A stretch of 64,000 nucleotides of DNA from the NCBI GenBank assembly GCA_023957375.1, contig JAMLHB010000001.1, forward strand, positions 434,001 to 498,000, given 5' to 3'. Shown here in pieces: positions 1 through 7,378 of this stretch. The notes under the pieces are model-generated. The model saw only the letters and a program-made list of their open reading frames with translations, was not told the origin of the DNA and searched no databases. This DNA comes from Flavobacteriales bacterium (GTDB taxonomy: Bacteria > Bacteroidota > Bacteroidia > Flavobacteriales_F > PHOS-HE28). The translations under genes and the position numbers were made by a program. How positions within the stretch are numbered: position 1 is the first letter of the stretch; every line of letters begins with the position of its first letter.

Positions 1-1
1 C

Positions 2-118
2 CGCAAGCGCCTTCAGCAACTGCACCTGCTGGAAGATGTGAAGTATTGCCTCACCCCCGACCAAAGCACGGTGATCCCCGTGCTGCGCAATGGGCACCTG
101 GTACCGCTGGAGCATTGA
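2..118 (+). CDS. C-terminal end of an unrecognised protein (partial)
   Basis: The reading frame is open from the first complete codon and stops with TGA three bases before the next gene's ATG, so this is the tail of a gene that starts outside the window. The 38 visible residues, ending in VPLEH, are mostly polar and show no motif I recognise. The tight spacing suggests co-transcription with the following secreted enzyme. No function is proposed. Confidence 0.5.
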   Translation, partial: RKRLQQLHLLEDVKYCLTPDQSTVIPVLRNGHLVPLEH

Positions 119-121
119 ACC

Positions 122-1135
122 ATGCGCCGAACACTCCTGCTTCGCACCATCTGCATCACCGCAGCGCTCGTCCTGTTGTGGCCCTTCCTGTTGCAACGCG
201 ATGCCGCCGCCTGGGGCTTCTACGGCCACCGCCGCATCAACCGCATGGCCGTGTTCACCCTGCCGCCCGCCATGTTCGGCTTCTACAAGCGCCACATCGA
301 CTACGTCACCGACCACGCCACCGACCCCGACAGCCGCCGCTACGCCGTGGCCGGCGAAGCACCGCGTCACTACATCGACATTGACCATTATGTGAAGCCC
401 GGCGAAGACCCCTTCAAGGAAGTGCCGGAGAAATGGGACCTCGCCGTGCAGAAATTCACCGAGGACACCCTGCAGGCGTATGGCATCGTGCCCTGGTACA
501 TCCCCGTGGAATACCGCAGGCTGGTCAATGCCTTCAAGCGCGGCGACGTGGACCGCATCCTGTACTACAGCGCGGAGATCGGCCACTACATCGGCGATGC
601 CCACGTGCCCCTGCACACCACCGAGAACTACAACGGCCAAATGACCGGCCAGCACGGCATCCACGCCTTCTGGGAATCGCGCATCCCTGAAACCAGTGCC
701 GAGAACTACGACCACTTCGTGGGCCGCGCACAGTACATCGCCGACCCGCAAGCCGCCGCATGGAGCTACGTGATCGCCAGCCACGCCGCGCTGGACACGG
801 TGTTCGGCATGGAAAAGGAACTGCAGCAGCGCTTCCCCGAAAGTGAAAAATTCACCTACGAGCAGCGCGGCCGCAACGCCATGCAGCTGCAGAGCAAGGA
901 ATTCATCCAGGCCTACGAATCCAGCATGGACGGCATGGTGGAGCGCCGCATGAACGCCGCCATCCTCGCCGTGGGCAGCTTCTGGTACAGCGCCTGGGTG
1001 GATGCCGGCCAGCCCGACCTGGACCGCCTGGAGCAGAAGGACGTCAGCGACAGCCTGAAGCTGATCCTCAAGGCCGAAGAAGCCCAATGGAAAGCCTCGC
1101 AAAAACAACTTGGCCGGCCGGAGCCGAATGAGTGA
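122..1135 (+). CDS. secreted S1/P1 nuclease or zinc-dependent phospholipase C-like protein
   Basis: The 337-residue protein has an N-terminal export signal (hydrophobic residues 9-24) that would be cut after Ala-Ala-Ala to expose Trp31. In the S1/P1 nuclease and zinc phospholipase C superfamily the mature N-terminal Trp binds zinc. Further zinc-site motifs are visible: WGFYGH at 31-36, and around residues 150-185 the run HYIGDAHVPLH, ENYNG and QHGIHAFWE. It probably acts in the periplasm or outside the cell as a phosphodiesterase on nucleic acid or phospholipid. The substrate cannot be decided from sequence. Its TGA overlaps the ATG of the following Rhs-like frame. Confidence 0.8.
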   Translation: MRRTLLLRTICITAALVLLWPFLLQRDAAAWGFYGHRRINRMAVFTLPPAMFGFYKRHIDYVTDHATDPDSRRYAVAGEAPRHYIDIDHYVKPGEDPFKEVPEKWDLAVQKFTEDTLQAYGIVPWYIPVEYRRLVNAFKRGDVDRILYYSAEIGHYIGDAHVPLHTTENYNGQMTGQHGIHAFWESRIPETSAENYDHFVGRAQYIADPQAAAWSYVIASHAALDTVFGMEKELQQRFPESEKFTYEQRGRNAMQLQSKEFIQAYESSMDGMVERRMNAAILAVGSFWYSAWVDAGQPDLDRLEQKDVSDSLKLILKAEEAQWKASQKQLGRPEPNE

Positions 1136-2196
1136 TGGGGAAGGAGGGGGGCATAGGGGTTTTACAGGGGTATGAACCCTTCGGGTCCCTGCTGCCCGGA
1201 AGGAACTACAGCAGCGACAGCTACCGGTTCGGGTTCAACGGCAAGGAGAATGACAATGAGGTTCATGGGGCGGTCGGAACGTTCCAGGACTACGGGATGC
1301 GAGCCTACGACACGCGCGTTGGTCGCTTCTTCAGCGTGGATCCCATGGCTCGCCAGTTCCCCTTCTATACACCTTACCAGTTCGCGGGCAACAAACCCAC
1401 GATTGCGAAAGATCTCGATGGATTGGAGGAATGGATTGTCGTCAAGTACCCGTTTGGAGATGGTACGGGTAGGATGTCTGTTTCGGTGTCCTACGTGGAA
1501 GAGCAGTTCCGCCGTGTTGGAGCGAATGGAGAGCGGGTAATGGGAGTAGACTACTACTTGTCAAGTCGCACACCCAATGGCAATCCCGACTTTAATACCG
1601 ACAATTTCCTCAACCCTACCGAAAGACGGCTATCCACAAAGCCAACGAGCTACTACACCAATTCCGGTCGCAATCAGGGAACTCAAGCGTATCCCTTGTC
1701 GCAACAGCATACCCTCGGTACGCCCGGACGTTCGCGAGCAACTGGCACTGCCCGTACTGCAATGGGCCAGTATCGTTCCTATGCTCAGAATGCCGGTGAC
1801 CGGCAAGGCTCTCTAATCGTTGGTATAGGAGGGGTGCAGCCTATGCGTGAGTTCAGCGCATATTTTGAGACGAACATTACTGATCGATCAATGTTCGCAG
1901 CTGATGTGAACATGAATGTCGCGGCGATGGCGCAAGCCATGATAACGGACCCAACGTTGAATCTTACCATCACTGGCTATGCCTCTAAGGATGGTACTGA
2001 TGCATACAACCAAGGCTTATCTCAACAGCGAGCCAATTTCATCACCGGTGCAATCCAACAGGCCATTACTGCTTCTGGTTCGTCTATGGACATCAGTGGC
2101 CGCGTGAACGTCGTGTTCATGGGAGAATCTCAAGCTTCAGGTGGCGAGGAAGCAGATGTCCCGACGGATCGGCGTGTGGATGTCCGATTGCAATAG
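1135..2196 (+). CDS. orphan Rhs-core tip fused to an OmpA-like C-terminal domain
   Basis: This 353-residue frame begins with what is normally the end of a large Rhs/YD-repeat protein. The core signature lies within about the first 95 residues: FGFNGKENDNEV, YGMRAYDTRVGRF, SVDPMA, PYQFAGNKP and DLDG. A variable linker follows, then an OmpA-like domain at about 265-353 (ITGYASKDGT, LSQQRA, DRRVDVRL). No YD repeats exist upstream, because the preceding gene ends at the start codon. It is therefore either a displaced orphan tip or a 5'-truncated remnant. An in-frame GTG at 1132 is an alternative start. There is no signal peptide, so export is doubtful. Codon use is less GC-biased than in neighbours, suggesting transfer. 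Confidence 0.6.
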   Translation: MGKEGGIGVLQGYEPFGSLLPGRNYSSDSYRFGFNGKENDNEVHGAVGTFQDYGMRAYDTRVGRFFSVDPMARQFPFYTPYQFAGNKPTIAKDLDGLEEWIVVKYPFGDGTGRMSVSVSYVEEQFRRVGANGERVMGVDYYLSSRTPNGNPDFNTDNFLNPTERRLSTKPTSYYTNSGRNQGTQAYPLSQQHTLGTPGRSRATGTARTAMGQYRSYAQNAGDRQGSLIVGIGGVQPMREFSAYFETNITDRSMFAADVNMNVAAMAQAMITDPTLNLTITGYASKDGTDAYNQGLSQQRANFITGAIQQAITASGSSMDISGRVNVVFMGESQASGGEEADVPTDRRVDVRLQ

Positions 2197-2206
2197 GCCA
2201 ATAGCA

Positions 2207-2638
2207 ATGCGGCTTCTGTTTTGGTTGTTGCCCCTGCTAACCGCTTCCTGTTCAGCCCAGGTTCCTGCGTTATCTCCAAGGCCAGGTGAAGAAGTGCGGC
2301 GCACACTCTATCCGAACGGGCGGACGTGGGAGGCGTTCATCGTTCGTCGCTACCTCATTGTTGACACCGTACTAATCCAAGGCACAGAGCCCCCCTACCA
2401 GCTTGAAATGGTAATCGACTCCACCGAGAGAGAGTTCAGGGTAGCCGACTACTTCGAACTCTATCCCAGCGGGAAGCTGAAAGTGTGCGGTCGTTACGGC
2501 TACGAGTACGGGGTGGATTACAAGGATGGGCTATGGATCCATCTATCCGAGGCTGGTGATACGCTGCTATTGGAACGCTACACCCGCGACCTGCCATCCG
2601 ACACCCTACAGCATCTCAAAATAAGGCTACATCACTAG
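2207..2638 (+). CDS. MORN/YwqK-like lipoprotein, possible partner of the Rhs tip
   Basis: The 143-residue product starts with a lipoprotein signal and a lipobox ending in Cys15 (LLTASC), so it should be anchored in an envelope membrane. The body has repeats of the MORN/YwqK type: RTLYPNGRTWEA, YFELYPSGKLKVCG, KDGLWIHLSEAGD. YwqK-like proteins are annotated as antitoxins in some systems, and small lipoproteins often follow Rhs tips as immunity proteins. An immunity role here is inference. The ATG at 2207 was chosen over an upstream in-frame ATG at 2141 because it opens the signal peptide and lies 10 bp after the Rhs stop. Confidence 0.6.
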   Translation: MRLLFWLLPLLTASCSAQVPALSPRPGEEVRRTLYPNGRTWEAFIVRRYLIVDTVLIQGTEPPYQLEMVIDSTEREFRVADYFELYPSGKLKVCGRYGYEYGVDYKDGLWIHLSEAGDTLLLERYTRDLPSDTLQHLKIRLHH

Positions 2639-2675
2639 CCTGGAATAGAAGACCGCGGTCTGATGTAGATCGCCC

Positions 2676-2960
2676 CTACCCGAACGCCTTCCTGGTCTTG
2701 GCTTCGCGGATCAATGCGCCGAGGGTGCGCATGATGTGCTGTTGATCCTCCTCGGATAGCGCGTGCAGGTCGTTGATGCGTGCGATCAGTTCCTGATCGA
2801 GCTGCAGATCGGAAATGCCCGTGAGATAGTCGAGCGATGAGCCGACGGCCTGGGCGAGCTTGGCGGCCACCTCGATCGAGGGCTTCACCTCACCGCGCTC
2901 GTACCGGCCGATGATCGGGGCGTGGATGCCGAGCTTCTTGGCCAGATCCTCCTGGGACAT
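2676..2960 (-). pseudogene. XRE-family repressor, N-terminus replaced by repeat DNA
   Basis: The 94 residues after the ATG at 2960 form an XRE helix-turn-helix (MSQEDLAKKLG, IIGRYERGEVKPS) followed by a helical tail seen in Bacteroidota XRE proteins. In this family the Met of MSQEDLA is normally internal, preceded by about 20 residues of helix 1. Here the conserved coding sequence ends at that Met, and the upstream bases (2961 onward) are the RAYT-associated repeat. The longer open frame to 3602 merely translates the repeat. I infer that repeat insertion or recombination removed the true start. A shortened protein from 2960 remains possible, since a purine-rich stretch lies before the ATG. 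Confidence 0.65.
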
Positions 2961-3354
2961 CCCCCTACCCGCGCTCGGGTGCCCGCGCGAGGCCATTAGC
3001 AGGATCCCGGCGCTCGGGTCCGGCCTGTGGGTGGCCTGTGCGGCCCGAGTGCCCGGCCCTTGATCCGCCTCCGTCGGGCTCCTGCTATCTTCGGCAAGTA
3101 TTTGCGAACGTGTTTCGTGGTGGTTCCATGCAAAGAGCTGAAACGGCCGGAGGCCGCGAAAGAGCGGGCACTCGGCAAACAGCCGAGCGCCGGGAGGGGG
3201 ACGAGCCGGATTGCCCCAACCCGCGCTCGGGTGCCCGCGCGAGGCCATAGCAGGATCCCGGCGCTCGGGTCCGGCCTGTGGGTGGCCTGTGCGTCCCGAG
3301 TGCCCGGCCCTTGATCCGCCTCCGGCGGGCTCCTGCTGCCTTCGTCTTCCTCCG

Positions 3355-3455
3355 GTTGCGGAAGGACTCGTTACCTTGCCAAGCATTATGCCTATAGCAG
3401 CGCGCATGCGGATAGCCGGTTGAAGGTGTTTTGATGATGAACGATGAGTGGGCCG
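3355..3455 (+). pseudogene. remnant of a RAYT transposase 3' end
   Basis: Read on the plus strand, this fragment encodes an EGLVTLP-like peptide and continues with bases closely matching the last 80 or so bases of the intact RAYT gene at 4185-4275, including the terminal region before the GGCCGGAGGCC block. The rest of the gene has been deleted, so the promoter-like block at about 3300-3344 sits almost directly against the 3' end. It is a dead copy. Confidence 0.7.
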
Positions 3456-3715
3456 GAGGCCAAGAAAGAAGAGGGCACTCGGCACAGCCGAGCGCCGGGA
3501 GGGGTGTCCGCGCGAGGCCATAGCAGGATCCCGGCGCCCCAACCCGCGCTCGGGTGCCCGCGCGAGGCCATAGCAGTATCCCGGCGCTTGATCCGCCCCC
3601 AACCCGCGCTCGGGTATAGCGTGAGGCCATAGATGATTCCGGCGCTCGGCTTAACGCATGATGTCAACGATCTGCCGAGTGCCCGGCCCTTGATCCGCCT
3701 CTGGCGGGCTCCTGC

Positions 3716-3723
3716 TACATTCG
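3716..3723 (+). promoter_or_regulatory. -7 promoter element of the RAYT gene
   Basis: TACATTCG resembles the Bacteroidota -7 element (TAnnTTTG) and ends 7 bases before the RAYT ATG. The same upstream sequence precedes two RAYT scraps, at about 3085 (TATCTTCG) and 3335. Confidence 0.55.
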
Positions 3724-3730
3724 TCATTCC

Positions 3731-4270
3731 ATGAGCGAACACCTCAAAGCCCACGTTGCGGGAGCCTCCTATTTCTGCACGCTCACTGTGGTGGGCTGGG
3801 CGGATGTGTTCACGCGGCGGCGTTGCGCAGAGGTGGTGCTGGACAGTTTGGCCTATTGCCAGGTCAACAAGGGACTTGAACTGTTCGCGTATTGTTTGAT
3901 GCCAAGCCACCTGCATCTCATCGCACGTGTACAGGAAGGAAGGCTGAGCGATGTGTTGCGCGACTTCAAGAGTTTCACGGCCAAACGGATTCTTGACCTG
4001 CTTCTGGACCAGCCGGGCGAGAGCAGGCGGGAATGGATGTCGCGCCTTTTCAAGGAAGCCGCAGCTGGCACCAACCAGAACCAAGCCTACATGTTCTGGC
4101 AGAAGACCAATAGGCCCATCGAGATCGTTGGTCCTGGGATGTACGACCAAAAGGTGGCGTACATCCATAACAACCCGGTTGAGGAAGGTCTTGTTACCTT
4201 GCCGGAGCACTACGCCCACAGCAGTGCCCATGCGGAAGGCCGGTTGAAGATGTTTTACGATGAGCGATGA
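3731..4270 (+). CDS. REP-associated tyrosine transposase (RAYT, Y1/HUH family)
   Basis: The 179-residue protein has the IS200-like Y1 transposase fold. The HUH motif is at 60-62 (MPSHLHLI), and the catalytic tyrosine is probably Tyr144 in KVAYIHNNPV, a hallmark of the RAYT branch. Length fits the family. RAYTs are single-copy domesticated transposases that nick and move REP palindromes rather than their own gene. REP-like hairpins lie on both sides (3478-3492 upstream, 4301-4315 downstream), and two collapsed copies of the same unit precede it. The gene looks intact. It probably acts in the cytoplasm on single-stranded REP DNA. Confidence 0.85.
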   Translation: MSEHLKAHVAGASYFCTLTVVGWADVFTRRRCAEVVLDSLAYCQVNKGLELFAYCLMPSHLHLIARVQEGRLSDVLRDFKSFTAKRILDLLLDQPGESRREWMSRLFKEAAAGTNQNQAYMFWQKTNRPIEIVGPGMYDQKVAYIHNNPVEEGLVTLPEHYAHSSAHAEGRLKMFYDER

Positions 4271-4273
4271 AGC

Positions 4274-4319
4274 GGCCGGAGGCCAAAGTGAAAGAGGGCA
4301 CTCGGCACAGCCGAGCGCC
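4274..4319. repeat. REP sequence downstream of RAYT, split by an IS
   Basis: GGCCGGAGGCC at 4274-4284 is followed by the hairpin CTCGGC-ACA-GCCGAG at 4301-4315. The sequence that follows the hairpin in the upstream copies (GCGCCGGGAG) resumes only at 5771, after the inserted element. The IS therefore entered the right arm of this REP hairpin. Confidence 0.75.
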
Positions 4320-5764
4320 CAATGTCATTAAGTTAAGGGATCCCGAGGTTTTCAGATCGAGGATGTTGGAAGGTTGATCACCAACCGGCTCCTGTCTTTG
4401 TTGCCAGGTCTGTCCTTGCCGGACAAACCCATGCCAATGAGCAGAAAGGCCAACACGCACATTCTCATATTGCTGAAGTCTACTTTGGCAAGCTCGGGAT
4501 TGAAGGAGACCTTCCGCCTGTCAAACAAGGACTTCACCCGCGAGCGCAAGATGCCCTTTCCGAAGGTGATCCTCTTTATGATGAACCTGTCCAGGCGAAG
4601 CCTTCAGGTCGACCTGACGGCTTTCATGCGCTCGTTCGCCGATGGGGTGCAAAATGTGACGGCCAGTGCATTCAACCAACGGCGCAAGAAGGTCGATCCC
4701 TTGGTGTTCCGGGAGCTCGTGCGTGTACTCAACACCGAGTTCTATACGGACAATGATGAACGGGTGCTGCTCTGGGAAGGGATGCGCCTGCTGGCCACCG
4801 ACGGCTCAACGCTGGACCTGCCACAGAACCATGAGCTACAGGAAATCTACGGCGGTTCCTCCAATCAGCACGGGGTGGTGGGGGCCAAGGCAAGGTGCTC
4901 AGTATTGTACGATGTGCTCAACAATTTGGTGATCGACGGGCTGTTGGCACCCTATGCCGTGGGGGAGCCGACCTTGGCACTGGAGCATTTGCCCCATTGC
5001 GGCAAAGGCGACCTGGTGATCTACGACCGGGGCTATCCCGGGTTCGCGCTCATCAAGGCCTTGGAAGATCGCCAGGCGGAATACCTGATGCGCTGCAAGC
5101 ACACCCATGACCGGCATGTCCGGGACTTCATGGGCAGTGACCTACAGAGCCTGGTCATCCAAAAAGGGCCGGGAAAGAACACACCTCGATCCTGGGGGAA
5201 GGACAAGGACCGTCGCGTGGCCGTGCGTATGGTCAAGGTATTGCTCGATGACGGCGAAGTGGAGGTCCTGTTAACCTCCCTGATCGACCCGGAACGGTAT
5301 CCCACCGCCATGTTCAAGGACCTCTATCACCTGCGCTGGGGCGTGGAGCGGTTCTACAACGTGGCAAAGAACATCATACGCGTGGAGCAGTTCACCGGAC
5401 ACACCCCGCAGGTGGTCCGGCAGGACTTTCACTGTGCGCTGTTCATGTCCAACATCCACGCACTGCTGGTGAGCGAGGCGCAGGAGGAACTGCCCGCCAA
5501 GCACCGCCAGAGGAAGTACGCATACAAGATCAACAACAATGTCACCTTCGGGTACTTGAAGAATGAGATGGTGCGCATCTTCATCGAAGAGGATCCCGAG
5601 CAACTACTGGATGCCCTGAAGAAGTTGTTCCTCAGCAGCACTGTGCCCATCAGGCCCGGCAGGCATTATCCCCGCAACCGTGACAAGTACCGCACCTGCC
5701 GAAAGCCGGTCTGCATGCCAAACTCCCGGCCAGCGCTGTGAAAATCCTTAACTTAATGACATTG
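4320..5764 (+). mobile_element. IS4-family insertion sequence, complete, with 10-bp target duplication
   Basis: The ends are perfect 19-bp inverted repeats beginning CAATGTCATTAAGTT (4320-4338 and 5746-5764). The 10 bases GCCGAGCGCC flank both ends (4310-4319 and 5765-5774), consistent with the target-site duplication length of several IS4 subgroups. Joining the flanks restores a REP sequence like the two upstream copies. One transposase gene fills the element, and nothing suggests decay, so the insertion is probably recent. Confidence 0.9.
4431..5741 (+). CDS. IS4-family DDE transposase
   Basis: The 436-residue transposase carries the DDE triad of the IS4 family: first Asp in ATDGSTLDLP, second in IYDRGYPG, and Glu in the Y-(2)-R-(3)-E-(6)-K signature (YHLRWGVERFYNVAK). 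The N-terminal KDFTRERKMPF segment is typical of this branch. The ATG at 4431 was chosen. A TTG at 4374 would add 19 residues, and another ATG lies at 4437. The gene fills the space between the inverted repeats and shows no frameshift, so it is likely functional. Confidence 0.88.
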   Translation: MPMSRKANTHILILLKSTLASSGLKETFRLSNKDFTRERKMPFPKVILFMMNLSRRSLQVDLTAFMRSFADGVQNVTASAFNQRRKKVDPLVFRELVRVLNTEFYTDNDERVLLWEGMRLLATDGSTLDLPQNHELQEIYGGSSNQHGVVGAKARCSVLYDVLNNLVIDGLLAPYAVGEPTLALEHLPHCGKGDLVIYDRGYPGFALIKALEDRQAEYLMRCKHTHDRHVRDFMGSDLQSLVIQKGPGKNTPRSWGKDKDRRVAVRMVKVLLDDGEVEVLLTSLIDPERYPTAMFKDLYHLRWGVERFYNVAKNIIRVEQFTGHTPQVVRQDFHCALFMSNIHALLVSEAQEELPAKHRQRKYAYKINNNVTFGYLKNEMVRIFIEEDPEQLLDALKKLFLSSTVPIRPGRHYPRNRDKYRTCRKPVCMPNSRPAL

Positions 5765-6016
5765 GCCGAGCGCCGGGAGTGGAATTCTGTGCTGTTCCAT
5801 GTGCTGCTCCAATACCCGGAATACTTCATCGCACTGATCGATTCAGGCGATCGGCAGGAAAAAGTGGAGCAGGTCCTGATGAACCTCGTTAATCCCGTGA
5901 GCGATGACCTCCCCGTCGCTGCGTGCATCGAATCGGTCGAGAAGGCAAAAGGGCCACTGGCTGACAAGGCTCCGATCCTTGCGGCCCTCCGCACCGCGCA
6001 ATCCAAGGATCATTGA
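5738..6016 (+). CDS. hybrid ORF starting in the IS end; probable 3' remnant of an unknown gene
   Basis: An ATG inside the right end of the IS opens a 92-codon frame that reads through the inverted repeat into chromosomal sequence. The chromosomal part, from about 5775, encodes roughly 80 residues (for example YPEYFIALIDSGDRQ) that I do not recognise. Its composition looks like genuine coding sequence. The natural start is not visible, so I infer the tail of a gene cut by the RAYT/REP island. The IS may supply a new start. Confidence 0.35.
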   Translation: MKILNLMTLAERREWNSVLFHVLLQYPEYFIALIDSGDRQEKVEQVLMNLVNPVSDDLPVAACIESVEKAKGPLADKAPILAALRTAQSKDH

Positions 6017-6138
6017 GGGATATCGGGCGGCTTGGTGCACAGTTCGCCCAGTAGCAGAACGCCCGCCCCATCCCTTTCGGGCGGAGCGGGCGCTTTGCCA
6101 ATATTTCACGCTTGCTGGAAAGGCAGGTGCCCGTTGCC

Positions 6139-6609
6139 TCAGACCGTGGCCTTTTCCTTCTTCACCTGGTAGGTGCCTGCCGGGGTGCGGCTGGAGATGG
6201 CCAAGCGGTTCCACGAGTTGATCGTGGCCACGGCAAAGGTGAGGTCGGAAAGTTCCGTGTCGTTGAAGTGCGGGCGCACCTCATCATAGACGGAATCGGG
6301 CACGTGGTCCACGGAAACCAAGGTTACCGCCTCGGCCCATGCCAGTGCAGCGCGTTCACGGTCGCTGTACCATGTGCATTCGCGCCATGCGTCCAGCGAG
6401 TATAGGCGTTGCTCGGTCTCGCCGAGGGCGCGAAGGTCCTTCCAGTGCATGTCCAAGCAATAGGCGCACCCATTGATCTGCGAAACGCGCAGTTTCACCA
6501 AGTGGATCAAGGGCACTTCGATCGAGCAGTGGTGCAGGTACTTTTCGCTTTCGATCAGTGCCGTATAGATGCCGGGCGCTGCGGCTGAAGCATTGAATCT
6601 AGGTTTCAT
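6139..6609 (-). CDS. carboxymuconolactone decarboxylase / AhpD-like protein
   Basis: The 156-residue protein has the AhpD core: the redox motif CAYC at residues 48-51 with downstream HWKD, preceded by VPLIHLVKLRVSQING. Proteins of this family are small all-helical peroxidase-type enzymes in which the two cysteines cycle between dithiol and disulfide. The substrate is unknown and a stress-defence role is inferred. The start at 6609 is favoured over an in-frame ATG at 6648 because a TACATTTG promoter element sits between them. It stands alone. Confidence 0.8.
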   Translation of the reverse strand: MKPRFNASAAAPGIYTALIESEKYLHHCSIEVPLIHLVKLRVSQINGCAYCLDMHWKDLRALGETEQRLYSLDAWRECTWYSDRERAALAWAEAVTLVSVDHVPDSVYDEVRPHFNDTELSDLTFAVATINSWNRLAISSRTPAGTYQVKKEKATV

Positions 6610-6630
6610 GATGTGATTTGAAAGGTTCCT

Positions 6631-6638
6631 CAAATGTA
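6631..6638 (-). promoter_or_regulatory. -7 promoter element for the AhpD-like gene
   Basis: TACATTTG on the minus strand matches the Bacteroidota consensus TAnnTTTG exactly. It ends 21 bases before the ATG at 6609. No clear -33 TTG was seen. Confidence 0.55.
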
Positions 6639-6644
6639 CCTTCA

Positions 6645-6965
6645 TCATGCCCTGATTGTTCGACCGCTTTTACGATTCCATGGATCTTCCCGGAGGGTGT
6701 GTTCAAGCACCACTGGTGGAAACGCGCTGTAACCCGGAATATACAGTAGGATTTCTACTACGGCCCGAAATCGCTGCGGCAGCGTACGTTTCACCGGCTT
6801 TCCCCTCGTCAGAATAGCTTGGGCTATTCCTTCTCGGTTAAAGCCGCGCTGCCGTTGTGATTTCGACCCTCGCAACGAACCCTACTGCATAATCCGGGTG
6901 TAAGAGGAAGAAATGCGCTGAAGGCTGGGCCGCGATCGATCGGGTGCGGGATGCACCCAAGGAGG
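6645..6965. other. gene-poor stretch with a small hairpin
   Basis: No recognised gene lies here. A 76-codon minus-strand frame at 6645-6875 shows nothing familiar. A small hairpin with 7-bp arms (GAATAGC/GCTATTC, 6812-6829) is present without a T run. Base composition is lower in GC than in the neighbouring genes. Confidence 0.4.
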
Positions 6966-7376
6966 TCAAATTCCGTCTGCCAAGGCAACCTTTGAGTTGT
7001 CCACTTTTTCCAAGTGGATGGTTTCCTCGCCTTTGGGCAGCATCCAAGTGATCTCCATCCCTTGGCGGTAACCGATCAGTGCGGAGCCCATCACGGTGAA
7101 CACCGACAATTTGTTGGCCTTCAGATCGGCTTCGGCGGGCAGTACCAACTGCAGGCCTTCCTTGCGGATGGAGGGTGACTTGAAGGTGACCACGCTACCC
7201 ACGCGCACCACGTCGGCAGGCAGCTTGGCCTCGTCGCGCACATCGGCCTGCTTCAACTCTTCGGCCAGCTTTTCCAGGCTTTTTTGCGTGTTGAGGTCGG
7301 GTGCGGTGAAGCCGCCGATCCAGGACAGGATCAGGTCGCGCTCCCGTGCGGAGATGATCAGCTTGGGGTTCTTCAT
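6966..7376 (-). CDS. GreA/GreB C-terminal-domain protein (Rnk-like)
   Basis: The 136-residue protein matches the short Rnk/GreA-C class. A helical N-terminal part is followed by the FKBP-like GreA C-terminal fold (LVLPAEADLKANKLSVF, MGSALIGYRQG). It lacks the long coiled coil of a true GreA, so it is more likely a regulator binding the RNA polymerase secondary channel than a cleavage factor. The ATG at 7376 lies 2 bp after the pntB stop, making it the last gene of the gdh-pnt cluster. A TTG at 7382 is the alternative start. Confidence 0.7.
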   Translation of the reverse strand: MKNPKLIISARERDLILSWIGGFTAPDLNTQKSLEKLAEELKQADVRDEAKLPADVVRVGSVVTFKSPSIRKEGLQLVLPAEADLKANKLSVFTVMGSALIGYRQGMEITWMLPKGEETIHLEKVDNSKVALADGI

Positions 7377-7378
7377 GG

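Larger units (their letters stand above)
2961..3730. repeat. GC-rich repeat array of collapsed RAYT units
   Basis: This 770-bp stretch holds no intact gene. A block of about 120 bp occurs twice, at 2967-3086 and 3219-3337, with partial copies at 3512-3540, 3540-3600, 3600-3650 and 3673-3715. Each full block ends in a segment resembling the promoter of the intact RAYT gene. Each is followed by a RAYT scrap and a REP block: GGCCGGAGGCC at 3145-3155 and 3451-3461, then the stem CTCGGC/GCCGAG at 3171-3187 and 3478-3492. Positions 3355-3460 match the 3' end of the intact RAYT gene (GLVTLP coding). Confidence 0.8.

Noticed and set aside
3085..3150. A separate small gene in the first repeat unit
   Set aside because: Short frames there translate promoter and RAYT scrap sequence and have no conserved start or family.
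2961..3730. CRISPR array
   Set aside because: Repeats are of unequal length, directly abut, have no uniform spacers and are linked to a RAYT gene rather than cas genes.
6645..6875. 76-codon minus-strand ORF as a real gene
   Set aside because: No recognised family, no promoter or start support, and composition unlike its neighbours. Kept only as a gene-poor stretch.
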